Of a stretch of DNA of 19,925 bases, positions 5,669 to 12,880 are shown in pieces. The notes under the pieces are model-generated. The model was not told the DNA's origin. It ran no database searches and worked only from the letters and a program-made list of their open reading frames with translations. The stretch is from positions 21,765 to 41,689 of the forward strand of contig DENJ01000061.1 of the NCBI GenBank assembly GCA_002359635.1. Direction: 5' to 3'. This DNA comes from Burkholderiales bacterium UBA2647 (lineage in GTDB: Bacteria; Pseudomonadota; Gammaproteobacteria; Burkholderiales; Burkholderiaceae_E). Numbering within the stretch: the stretch's first letter is position 1; the number at the start of each line of letters is the position of its first letter. A program made the translations under genes and the position numbers.

Positions 5669-6825
5669 ATCAAGCCCAACACGGTCATCTGGCAGATAAC
5701 ATTCTGCATTTCGCGCGCGTGCTTCGTAGTGCAGGCATACCCCTGGCGAGCGAAAGGATTGTGATGGCTACCGAAGCGGTCATGGCGGTCGGCATAGGAT
5801 CGCTTGAGGATTTACGATACAGTTTATGCTGCACGCTTATCACAAGCGCCGATCAGCAAAACCTTTTCGATCAGGCCTTTACGGCGTTTTGGCGCGACCC
5901 CGATTTACTGGGCAAAGCCATGCAAATGCTACTTCCCAAAGTCGACGGTGGCGTGGCATCGCCTCACGAAGCAAACCGAAGGCTGGCTGAGGCCTTGGCA
6001 ACACCCGCCAGACCGCGGGGTGCCAAGGATCAAGACGATGAGGAGAAGCAGTCGATTGAAGCAAGCCTCAGCTTTTCAAACCGTGAGTTGCTGCAAAAAG
6101 CCGATTTTGAAACACTGAGCGCAGCAGAGTGGGTTGCGGTCACAAGACTCATCGCGCAAATGCTTCCGCAGATGCCACTTGTGCTTTCCCGACGTAAAAA
6201 AGCTGCCTTACATCGAGGGCCGATTGATATGCGGCGGGTGGCACGCTATGCATTGCGTAGCGGCGGCGAGATCATGCAATTGCCACGTCGAACGCGCCGC
6301 AAACAAGCCATGCGTGTTGTCACGCTGCTCGATATCTCAGGGTCGATGACAAGCTACTCAAGAATGTTCTTGTATTTTCTACACGCGCTCACCCGCGCAG
6401 ATCCGCGCACGCAAACGCTCGTTTTCGGCACCCGACTCACCGACTTATCGGCAGCGATGCGAGAAGCCGATCCCGATGACGCGGTTGCCAAGGCGGTTAG
6501 CCTCGTCGATGACTGGAACGGTGGCACGCGAATAGCCTTAAATTTGTCACGTTTCAATAAAGATATCGGTCACCGTATGGCTGGTTCGAGAAGCATGGTC
6601 TTATTGGTAAGCGATGGCTTGGAACGTGATGACGCTACCATGCTCGGCAAGGAGGCCGCCCGGTTATCGCGGCGGTGCCGGCGTTTGCTGTGGCTTAATC
6701 CATTACTTCGCTATCAGGGCTTCGAAGCTAAGGCAAGCGGGGTGCGGGCCCTGCTGCCTCATGTTGATGCGCATCTCCCCGTTCATAATTTGCAAAGTCT
6801 GATGGCCCTGGCAAGGCTAAACTAA
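5665..6825 (+). CDS. CoxE-type VWA domain protein
   Basis: The 386-aa product matches the VWA_CoxE family along its length. An N-terminal helical region (FARVLRSAGIPLASERI) is followed by a charged linker near residues 115-135, RVARYALRSGGEIMQLPRRT, and a VWA domain with a complete MIDAS metal site: Asp223-x-Ser225-x-Ser227 (LLDISGSM), Thr288 (WNGGTRI) and Asp317 (LVSDGLERDD). The family tail WLNPLLRYQGFEAKASGVR and LPVHNLQSL are present. CoxE proteins normally work with a MoxR-type AAA ATPase (CoxD) in maturing metalloenzymes such as Mo-Cu CO dehydrogenase. No such ATPase or dehydrogenase gene is in view, so the client is unknown. It overlaps dsbB by 4 nt and converges on ppk2, with only 15 nt between stops. 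Confidence 0.92.
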   Translation: MNQAQHGHLADNILHFARVLRSAGIPLASERIVMATEAVMAVGIGSLEDLRYSLCCTLITSADQQNLFDQAFTAFWRDPDLLGKAMQMLLPKVDGGVASPHEANRRLAEALATPARPRGAKDQDDEEKQSIEASLSFSNRELLQKADFETLSAAEWVAVTRLIAQMLPQMPLVLSRRKKAALHRGPIDMRRVARYALRSGGEIMQLPRRTRRKQAMRVVTLLDISGSMTSYSRMFLYFLHALTRADPRTQTLVFGTRLTDLSAAMREADPDDAVAKAVSLVDDWNGGTRIALNLSRFNKDIGHRMAGSRSMVLLVSDGLERDDATMLGKEAARLSRRCRRLLWLNPLLRYQGFEAKASGVRALLPHVDAHLPVHNLQSLMALARLN

Positions 6826-6840
6826 ACCAAGCAAACGGAA

Positions 6841-7767
6841 TCAGTAGACCTCTGGGATATACAACTCCAGGGGTACAGGCCTGCGGAAATACTCGGGGTT
6901 TCTCACCCTTGCTGGTAGCACCACCTCAGCATGTTGTACCTCCTGATACGGTACCTGACTCAGTAAATGGTGCATGCAATTCAACCTCGCCCGCTTCTTG
7001 TCAACGGCGGCTACCACATGCCAGGGTGCCTCATCGATATGCGTGCGCTCGAGCATATTCTCCTTGGCGCGGGTGTAGTCTTCCCATCGCTTGCGACTTT
7101 CCAGGTCCATCGGGCTGAGTTTCCACTGCTTAAGCGGATCATGGATTCTTGCCAAGAATCTTGCATGTTGCTCTTCATCGGTGATTGAGAACCAGTACTT
7201 CACAAGCTTGATCCCGCTTCTCACCAGCATGCGTTCAAATTCGGGCGTTGAGCGAAAGAATTCCTCAAGCTCATTGTCGTTACAGAAACCCATAACTTTT
7301 TCGACACCAGCCCTGTTGTACCAACTGCGGTCAAAGAGCACGATCTCACCGCCGGCAGGAAGATGAGAAACATAACGTTGAAAATACCATTGGGTTTTTT
7401 CGCGATCGTTGGGTGCAGGAAGTGCTGTAACCCGGCAGACCCGCGGATTCAGACGCTGCGCGATGCGTTTGATCACCCCGCCCTTTCCCGCCGCATCACG
7501 CCCTTCAAAGACCACGACCAGGCGATACTTGTTGGCGACAACCCAATCTTGCAACTTGACGAGCTCACGCTGCAGCCGAATCAACTCAGTGAAGTAAACC
7601 CTGCGCGGCAAGGCACTGGCCGACGCCGCCAAGGGAGGATGATCACCTCCCGATGGCAGCACAAGGGTTTCGTCTTCGAGTTCAAGCTCGAGTTCTTCAT
7701 CCAGGGTATCAAGCAGTTCCTCACGAAGTCTTTCCATCGCTTGACTGTTGAGCTCTTTCTCGTCCAC
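6841..7767 (-). CDS. ppk2: Polyphosphate kinase 2 (PPK2)
   Basis: PPK2 enzymes transfer phosphate between polyphosphate and nucleotides, mainly making nucleoside triphosphates or diphosphates. The GTG at 7767 is chosen because GAGGAG (7780-7775 on the minus strand) lies 7 nt upstream; it gives 308 aa. The frame is open further to 7893, but that would overlap the upstream gene. A strongly acidic N-terminal tail (LDTLDEELELELEDET) precedes the kinase core, which has Walker A VVVFEGRDAAGKGG near residues 85-97, the lid-type segment TALPAPNDREKTQWYFQRY, Walker B IVLFDRSWYNR, and WKLSPMD plus RTHIDEAPWHVV. This is the single-domain class I layout. It is the last gene of a minus-strand set with the hydrolase (40 nt upstream) and aspartate dehydrogenase. 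Confidence 0.95.
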   Translation of the reverse strand: MDEKELNSQAMERLREELLDTLDEELELELEDETLVLPSGGDHPPLAASASALPRRVYFTELIRLQRELVKLQDWVVANKYRLVVVFEGRDAAGKGGVIKRIAQRLNPRVCRVTALPAPNDREKTQWYFQRYVSHLPAGGEIVLFDRSWYNRAGVEKVMGFCNDNELEEFFRSTPEFERMLVRSGIKLVKYWFSITDEEQHARFLARIHDPLKQWKLSPMDLESRKRWEDYTRAKENMLERTHIDEAPWHVVAAVDKKRARLNCMHHLLSQVPYQEVQHAEVVLPARVRNPEYFRRPVPLELYIPEVY

Positions 7768-7780
7768 GGTGCAGCTCCTC
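7768..7780 (-). promoter_or_regulatory. Ribosome binding site fixing the GTG start of ppk2
   Basis: GAGGAG on the minus strand (7780-7775) lies 7 nt before the GTG at 7767. The downstream in-frame ATG at 7737 and the longer frame from 7893 lack a comparable site. Confidence 0.7.
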
Positions 7781-7807
7781 GGGATAGTGATTGGCGAGCT
7801 TGAAGAT

Positions 7808-8728
7808 TTACGCAGATTGATTGCCAGACGATGACGAAGGCAGCAAAAACTCAAGCATTCCTCTTGCTGTTGCCTCTGGGGCTTCCTCGGCAATAAAGTG
7901 TCCGCAGTCGAGGCGAATTTCCCGAACCGCTCTGGCCCAGCGCTGCCAGGTCGGCAAGGGCGATTGACGACGAAGGTACTGTTCAGCCCAGATCACAAGT
8001 ACCTCACAACCAATCGTGCGTCCAGCCTCACGGTCGACCAAATCATTAAGCCGATCGATACCAGCGCCCGCGCGATAGTCCTCGCAACATGCTTCGATGA
8101 CGCTGGGTTGACGGTAGCTTTCTTCGTAATCCTGCAGGGCACGCGAATCAAGCACAGCCTCGGCCCCTTTCCAGCGATCAAGCAAATGATGTAAATAATA
8201 GATCGGATCGGCGCCGATAAGCTTTTCGGGCAACGGCTTGGGCTGGGCAAGCAAGAGCCAGTGATAACTGCGCAGTGCGCCTTCCATCGCCATGCGGTCC
8301 CACATGTCAAGGGTTGGAACGATATCAAGTGCAATCAAATGAGATACCGACTTCGGGTGGTCCAGGGCCAGTCGGTAAGCAACCCGCCCGCCACGATCAT
8401 GGCCAGCTGCGGCAAAGCTTGAAAATCCCATGCTTTGCATGATGGCCAAGGCGTCTTCAGCCATGCTTCGCTTGCTGTAGGCCAAATGATTTGCATCGGC
8501 GGCAGGCCCAAGGCTTCGCCCATAGCCTCTCAGATCGGGTATGACCAGGGTGAAATCGCTTTTAAGACGAGCGGCCACAGCATGCCAGGCAGCAAGTGTT
8601 TGCGGGTAACCGTGTAACAAGAGTAGCGGCGGACCGCTTCCGGCGCTCAGCCAAAACAAATCGGCGCCATCGCGTTTGAGGCGATGACTGCTAAAGCCAG
8701 GAAAAAGACTAACGAGCGGATCCATCAT
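7808..8728 (-). CDS. Alpha/beta hydrolase of the fluoroacetate/haloacetate dehalogenase type
   Basis: The product (306 aa from the ATG at 8728; a GTG at 8740 is possible) begins like fluoroacetate dehalogenases (LFPGF). It keeps the residues known to matter in that enzyme: the nucleophile in HDRGGRVAYR (Asp with two carboxylate-binding Arg), Asp of ALDIVPT, the YHW pair His-Trp before LLLAQPKPLPEKL, a Trp in LLDRWKG, Tyr in CEDYRAGA, and the catalytic His in DCGHFIAEEAP. The oxyanion HGYPQT is present. Fluoroacetate dehalogenase hydrolyses the C-F or C-Cl bond of haloacetates to glycolate. Related hydrolases with the same motifs act on epoxides or esters, so the substrate is likely but not certain. 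It lies between aspDH (38 nt upstream) and ppk2 (40 nt downstream) on the same strand, probably one transcript. Confidence 0.87.
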   Translation of the reverse strand: MMDPLVSLFPGFSSHRLKRDGADLFWLSAGSGPPLLLLHGYPQTLAAWHAVAARLKSDFTLVIPDLRGYGRSLGPAADANHLAYSKRSMAEDALAIMQSMGFSSFAAAGHDRGGRVAYRLALDHPKSVSHLIALDIVPTLDMWDRMAMEGALRSYHWLLLAQPKPLPEKLIGADPIYYLHHLLDRWKGAEAVLDSRALQDYEESYRQPSVIEACCEDYRAGAGIDRLNDLVDREAGRTIGCEVLVIWAEQYLRRQSPLPTWQRWARAVREIRLDCGHFIAEEAPEATARGMLEFLLPSSSSGNQSA

Positions 8729-8766
8729 CGGTCTCAACACAAGGATTCATGGTCAAAGTTCGCGTC

Positions 8767-9588
8767 TCAAGTCCCAATCGCAAGATGCCCGCCCATTTTT
8801 CGCAGTAAAGCAATCACTGATTGCGCCGTGATTCGTCCGGTTTTCGGGTTTTCGGAGGGGATGTTTTCGATTTTCATGGTGAGACGCGCCGAGTCGGATT
8901 CAACCACCAGCTCGTGGGTGTTACGGGTGATGGTGGGGTCGGCCCAGATCTCAAGCCGGGTTTGATCAACACCGATACCTGCAAGCGATGCAGCAATCGC
9001 CACATTTAAATTTGCAGGAAAGCCTGTTGCAGCCTCGCGTGCCGAACCTGCGTAAAGTTGCAACGGGGCGTCAATGCCCAGCACATCGATACCCCTTTGA
9101 ACCAGGAATGGGGCACCATGAAAGCCTTGCGGCGGCTTACTGCTTTTCATGGTGACCGAATGGATTTCGCCCTCAGCCGCAGCAATCAAAGCATCAAGGC
9201 CAAGCAAGGCGCCTGTTGGCACGCGAATGCTTGCATGACAAGCCTTTGCCAAGGCAATCAGATCATCGTTGAGCAACAAAGCGCCAACGCTCAAGATCAC
9301 AAGGGTTTTGCCGGCCCGAAGTACCGGCAAGGCCAATTCGCGAAGCACCGAAGCCGGTGCACATTCGATAACAATATCGGCATGCTCAGCCAAGTCGGAA
9401 AGCGAAAGCACTTGGGGCGGATGCTTCAGATTTGCCAAGAAACTGCTCGCCTTTTCGGGACTACCGACGGCGACCGCTGTGAGCGTCATACCGGGAATAC
9501 CCTGGTCGAGGGCAAGCGCGATCTTTCGGCCAATCGCGCCCATACCTGCGATCGCCACCCGATTTGAATGTTTTTGCCCCTCACCCAT
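8767..9588 (-). CDS. Aspartate dehydrogenase (AspDH family)
   Basis: AspDH converts L-aspartate to iminoaspartate/oxaloacetate with NAD(P). The 273-aa product from ATG 9588 has an N-terminal Rossmann dinucleotide site (VAIAGMGAIGRKIA), VIECAPASV, the family segment VPTGALLGLDAL, a SSKPPQGFHGAP substrate loop, EAATGFPANLNVAIAASLAG, DPTITRNTHELVV with the expected catalytic His, and the closing IENIPSENPKTGRITAQSV. The start is set by GAGGG 7 nt upstream; the frame is open to 9684 without comparable support. It is the first gene of the minus-strand set with the dehalogenase-type hydrolase and ppk2, and it is divergent from the quinone oxidoreductase. In other Burkholderiales, AspDH genes also sit in catabolic clusters, so a role outside NAD synthesis is plausible. 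Confidence 0.93.
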   Translation of the reverse strand: MGEGQKHSNRVAIAGMGAIGRKIALALDQGIPGMTLTAVAVGSPEKASSFLANLKHPPQVLSLSDLAEHADIVIECAPASVLRELALPVLRAGKTLVILSVGALLLNDDLIALAKACHASIRVPTGALLGLDALIAAAEGEIHSVTMKSSKPPQGFHGAPFLVQRGIDVLGIDAPLQLYAGSAREAATGFPANLNVAIAASLAGIGVDQTRLEIWADPTITRNTHELVVESDSARLTMKIENIPSENPKTGRITAQSVIALLRKMGGHLAIGT

Positions 9589-9715
9589 CAGCTGGCCCTC
9601 AAGCGCGTTGTTAACGGAAAAGCCCCGACATTGAAACAGCACATGACCCACTTGGAGGCTGACTGTGGCAATGTGGCTCCACAATGTAGCGCATTAAAAC
9701 CTGTCTGGAGCGAGC
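9589..9715. promoter_or_regulatory. Divergent intergenic region between aspDH and the quinone oxidoreductase
   Basis: This 127-nt region should hold both promoters. Seen directly: GAGGG before aspDH on the minus strand, and GGAG 6 nt before the ATG at 9716 on the plus strand. I do not find convincing -35/-10 pairs or an operator. Confidence 0.4.
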
Positions 9716-10705
9716 ATGCGTACGCAAGCAATTCAAATCAGCGATTTTGGTGGTCCGGAAGTCTTGCAAGCTCGGGAAATCGAACTTAGCGAACCGGCGC
9801 AAGGCGAGGTGAGGGTTCGACAGCACTGCGTGGCCGTCAATTTTGTCGATGTTTACCATCGGATCGGGCAGCTTCACGGCGATGGTCCCAGGCCGCCCTT
9901 TGTCCCCGGGGTTCAAGCCAATGGCGTGATCGAAGCGCTTGGCGAAGGCGTCATTGCAGGTGAGCTCAAAGTCGGTGATCGGGTCACCTATGCCAATATT
10001 GGCATCGGCAGCTATGTTGGCCACCGTAACCTGCCGGCGGAGCGCCTGGTCAAAATTCCCGACACACTGAGCGATGAATTGGTCGCTGCATCCTACTTGC
10101 GCGGGCTTACGGCGCACTATTTACTCAAGCGACTCTACAAAGTGCAGCCGGGCGACCATGTCTTGATTCATGCCGCTGCAGGCGGGGTGGGGCAGTTGAT
10201 GGTGCAATGGGCCAAAGCACTTGGCGCGATCGTGATCGGCACCGTTTCCAACGCATCCAAGGCTGAACGCGCAAGGAGCTTGGGTTGCGATTATCCGATT
10301 GTTTACACCCGAGAAAACTTTGCAGATGCCGTGCTAAAAATTACCCAAGGCGAAGGCGTGCCGGTGGTTTATGACTCGGTGGGTCGCGATACTTTTCAAG
10401 ACTCGCTACGATGCACACGACCCATGGGTATGGCGATCAACTACGGCACAGCCTCGGGTCAAGTCGAAGCCTTTCCCTTGCAAGACTTACACAGCAAGTC
10501 GCTTTCCGTATGCCGACCAACACTCAGAACCTGGATTGCAAAACAAAGCGACCTGCACTGGGCGTCAAACGAGCTTTTTGAGCTGCTCAGCCTGGGCGGC
10601 TTGCAGATTGACGTGGCGGCTCAGCTCCCTTTACAAGAAGCGGCACAAGCGCATCGGCTGATCGAAGATCGGAACACCGCAGGTGCGATCATTCTTAAAC
10701 CCTGA
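9716..10705 (+). CDS. NADPH:quinone oxidoreductase, zinc-independent MDR family
   Basis: The 329-aa product is typical of the QOR branch of medium-chain dehydrogenases, cytoplasmic one- or two-electron reductases of quinones. It has FGGPEVLQ at the N-terminus, VAVNFVDVYHRIG, the substrate-domain segment VPGVQANGVIEALGEGV, a VGDRVTY strand, RGLTAHYLL, the NADPH motif HAAAGGVGQLMVQWAKALGA (AxxGGVG), VVYDSVGRDTF and a terminal TAGAIILKP. Zinc ligands of alcohol dehydrogenases are absent. A GGAG 6 nt upstream supports the start. It is followed by a 152-nt gap before the Bug protein, so it may be its own transcript. A second MDR gene lies at 11875 but is not a close copy. Confidence 0.92.
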   Translation: MRTQAIQISDFGGPEVLQAREIELSEPAQGEVRVRQHCVAVNFVDVYHRIGQLHGDGPRPPFVPGVQANGVIEALGEGVIAGELKVGDRVTYANIGIGSYVGHRNLPAERLVKIPDTLSDELVAASYLRGLTAHYLLKRLYKVQPGDHVLIHAAAGGVGQLMVQWAKALGAIVIGTVSNASKAERARSLGCDYPIVYTRENFADAVLKITQGEGVPVVYDSVGRDTFQDSLRCTRPMGMAINYGTASGQVEAFPLQDLHSKSLSVCRPTLRTWIAKQSDLHWASNELFELLSLGGLQIDVAAQLPLQEAAQAHRLIEDRNTAGAIILKP

Positions 10706-10857
10706 ACCTTTTGATTGCATGCATCGACCACAGTCATCGATTGAAGGCACTGCTTCATGAATCGATCGACCGTAAGGACTCGATAGCCAAAACATGTTTA
10801 GCATTTTTCATATCGTTATTGAATTAATTTTTCTAACAGTACCATAAGGAGACCATC
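10706..10857 (+). promoter_or_regulatory. Leader of the Bug/MDR/Emr run: inverted repeat, AT-rich promoter zone and ribosome binding site
   Basis: An inverted repeat (ATCGATT-GAAG at 10736-10746 against CTTC-atg-AATCGAT at 10753-10766) lies after the quinone oxidoreductase; it has no U-tract, so it is either a weak terminator or an operator. From about 10795 to 10845 the sequence is strongly AT-rich, as expected of a promoter. AAGGAG (10846-10851) is an excellent ribosome binding site 6 nt before the ATG at 10858. Confidence 0.5.
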
Positions 10858-11868
10858 ATGAGCGACCTAAAAGCACGCCGAACCCTCCTCAGTTCAGGAG
10901 CTAAACTCGCCGCCGGCACCCTGCTGCCCTTGAGCCTGCCACCGCCATTGCTTGCCCAGGCGAAAAAGGCCTGGCCCGAGCGACCGGTCAAACTGGTCTT
11001 GGGTTATCCAACAGGTGGTGCTGCAGATGCGGTTGCGCGGCCGATGCAAAGCAAAATTGAGGCAGCCATCGGACAGCCGCTTATTTTTGAGTACAAACCC
11101 GGGGCAGGCGCAACCATCGGCGCAGAATTCACCGCCAAGGCCGCGCCTGACGGTTATACGATTCATTACGCAGACTCCGGGCCGATCGCTATTCTTCCCA
11201 ATGGTAAGAAGCTTTCCTACGACCCTGTGAAGAGCTTTTCCCCGATTGGTATCGCTTGCAGTGGTGGTACGGCGCTCGTGGCACACCCTTCGGTAACGGC
11301 AAATAACCTCGAAGAACTCTTGCGACTCATTCGAGCCAAACCGGGCGGCATGACCTACGGCACTTCGGGTATCGGCGGTGCAGGCCATCTTGCGGGAGAA
11401 CTGTTTCAATCCATGACACGTACGGAAATGGTTCATGTGCCCTACAAGGGTGGCGGCCCTGCCATGGTCGAGTTGCTCGGTGGTCAAGTACCGCTCCTGT
11501 TTGCCTCGATGCCCACGGCGGTGCCGCATATCAAATCTGGGAAAATCAAAGTGCTGGCTGTGACCAGCGCGACGCGTTCCTCAGCATTGCCACAAACAGC
11601 CACGCTGGCCGAACAAGGGCTTGTCGGCTTTGAAGCAACGATTTGGTGGGGCCTCCTCGGCCCGGCGGGGATCGCTTCCGATATTGTTCAAAAACTTAAT
11701 TCAGCGATGAATGCTGCCCTTAGCGATCCGCAGGTTGCTGAAAAAGTACGATCGCAGGGCTATGAGCCAATCCTATCAACGCCTGCCGACTGCGCAGCGC
11801 GCATTGTTGCGGATCTAGCCAAATGGGGCAAAGTCATACGCGATGCCAAAATCACCTTTGAGGGCTAA
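10858..11868 (+). CDS. Bug-family (tripartite tricarboxylate transport) periplasmic substrate-binding protein
   Basis: The 336-aa product starts with a twin-arginine-like signal: RRTLLSSGAKLAAGTLLPL, a hydrophobic stretch and cleavage near LLAQA (about residue 35). The mature part has TctC/Bug features: WPERPVKLVLGYPTGGAADAVARP, an EYKPGAGATIGAEF loop, AAPDGYTIHYAD, SFSPIGIACSGGTALVAHPS, GGMTYGTSGIGGAGHLAGELF, MVHVPYKGGGPAM and LLGGQVPLLFASMP. Bug proteins bind small carboxylates such as nicotinate, aspartate, glutamate or aromatic acids, and many are orphans without TctA/TctB, as here. The Asp residues that usually hold the ligand amino group in aspartate/glutamate binders cannot be assigned with confidence. 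It is the first gene of a run with an MDR oxidoreductase 6 nt downstream. Confidence 0.95.
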   Translation: MSDLKARRTLLSSGAKLAAGTLLPLSLPPPLLAQAKKAWPERPVKLVLGYPTGGAADAVARPMQSKIEAAIGQPLIFEYKPGAGATIGAEFTAKAAPDGYTIHYADSGPIAILPNGKKLSYDPVKSFSPIGIACSGGTALVAHPSVTANNLEELLRLIRAKPGGMTYGTSGIGGAGHLAGELFQSMTRTEMVHVPYKGGGPAMVELLGGQVPLLFASMPTAVPHIKSGKIKVLAVTSATRSSALPQTATLAEQGLVGFEATIWWGLLGPAGIASDIVQKLNSAMNAALSDPQVAEKVRSQGYEPILSTPADCAARIVADLAKWGKVIRDAKITFEG

Positions 11869-11874
11869 AAGGCA

Positions 11875-12876
11875 ATGAAAATGAAGGCCGCTTTCTACCG
11901 CAGCAAGGGCCCGGCCGCTGAGGTCTTGCAGCGGGGCGAACTTGATCTACCGCAGCCTGCGCCAGGCGAAGTACGTGTTCGTATCAAGGTGTCAGCAGTC
12001 AACCCTTCGGACACCAAGAACCGTGCAGGGCATCGCGGTAACCTCGCCATGCCCTTTCCCCTGATCATTCCCCATCAAGATGGATCTGGCGTGATCGAAG
12101 CTGTTGGCGACTCGGTCTCCGAGCGCCGTATCGGGGAGCGGGTTTGGGTTTATGAAGCCACACTAGGTCGAGCGCTCGGGACTTGTGCTGAATATTGCTG
12201 CGTTCCATCTTCCAAAGCGATCCCTTTGCCTGATGCGGCCGACTTTGAGGCCGGCGCCTGTATGGGTATTCCTGCAATGACTGCTCATCGCTGTGTGTTT
12301 GCAGATGGCAGCGTTCGGGGTCAACGCGTTCTGGTGCTCGGCGGCGCCGGTGCCGTAGGTTTTTACGCGGTCCAGATGGCAAAACTCGGTGGGGCAGCCT
12401 GTGTGCTCGCAAGCGTATCGCGGCCCGAACAGGCGCAGGCAGCGATACGTGCGGGCGCTGATCATGTGATCAACTACAGATCGCAGGATCTTGTTGCCAG
12501 CTGTCGGGAGATCTTTGCGGAGGACAACCCGATTGACCGTGTGATCGATGTCGCTTTCGGCGCAAACCTGTCGCATAGTTTAGCCTTGTTGCGGGTTCGC
12601 GGTGTGATTGCGACTTATGCCTCCGATGCTGTGCCAGAGCCGAGCATTCCCTTCTGGCCCATGCTTGCCAAGGACTTAACGGTTCGCTTTGTGCTGGTTT
12701 ACGCCATGGGTGAGGAGGCTCACCGCGCAGCAGCGGAATACATCAGCGAAGCGCTTTCCCATAACCGACTCATCCATCAGATTTACAAACGCTATCAACT
12801 TGATGATGTTGTTTCGGCTCATGAAGACTGTGAAAGCATGAAAATACTGGGTAAGGTGCTGATTCACCTCGATTAA
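11875..12876 (+). CDS. Medium-chain dehydrogenase/reductase, quinone oxidoreductase-like
   Basis: The 333-aa product has the MDR plan: N-terminal AAFYRSKGPAAEVLQRGE, VSAVNPSDTKNRAG, PLIIPHQDGSGVIEAVGDSV, GERVWVYEA, then CMGIPAMTAHRCVF and the nucleotide site VLVLGGAGAVGFYAVQMAKL (GGAGAVG). AGADHVINYRSQDL and DRVIDVAFGANL follow. The Cys cluster of structural zinc is absent, and the NPSD segment is typical of zeta-crystallin-like and zinc-lacking members. It starts 6 nt after the Bug gene (ATG at 11875 or 11881) and is followed by emrA after 4 nt, so it is surely in the same operon. It probably reduces a compound taken up or exported by its neighbours; the substrate is not readable. Confidence 0.9.
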   Translation: MKMKAAFYRSKGPAAEVLQRGELDLPQPAPGEVRVRIKVSAVNPSDTKNRAGHRGNLAMPFPLIIPHQDGSGVIEAVGDSVSERRIGERVWVYEATLGRALGTCAEYCCVPSSKAIPLPDAADFEAGACMGIPAMTAHRCVFADGSVRGQRVLVLGGAGAVGFYAVQMAKLGGAACVLASVSRPEQAQAAIRAGADHVINYRSQDLVASCREIFAEDNPIDRVIDVAFGANLSHSLALLRVRGVIATYASDAVPEPSIPFWPMLAKDLTVRFVLVYAMGEEAHRAAAEYISEALSHNRLIHQIYKRYQLDDVVSAHEDCESMKILGKVLIHLD

Positions 12877-12880
12877 GACC

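Noticed and set aside
5665..6825. VWA protein as magnesium chelatase subunit BchD/ChlD, given the AerR-like genes nearby
   Set aside because: There is no N-terminal AAA domain, and the whole length, including the GGTRI and LPVHNL segments, follows CoxE-type proteins.
10736..10766. Intrinsic terminator after the quinone oxidoreductase
   Set aside because: The inverted repeat has a bulge and no following U-tract; it is recorded only as a structural element of the leader region.
10894..11529. 211-aa minus-strand frame opposite the Bug protein gene
   Set aside because: The plus strand has a full Bug protein with signal peptide and strong ribosome binding site; the minus frame is rich in Cys, His and Arg without any domain pattern.
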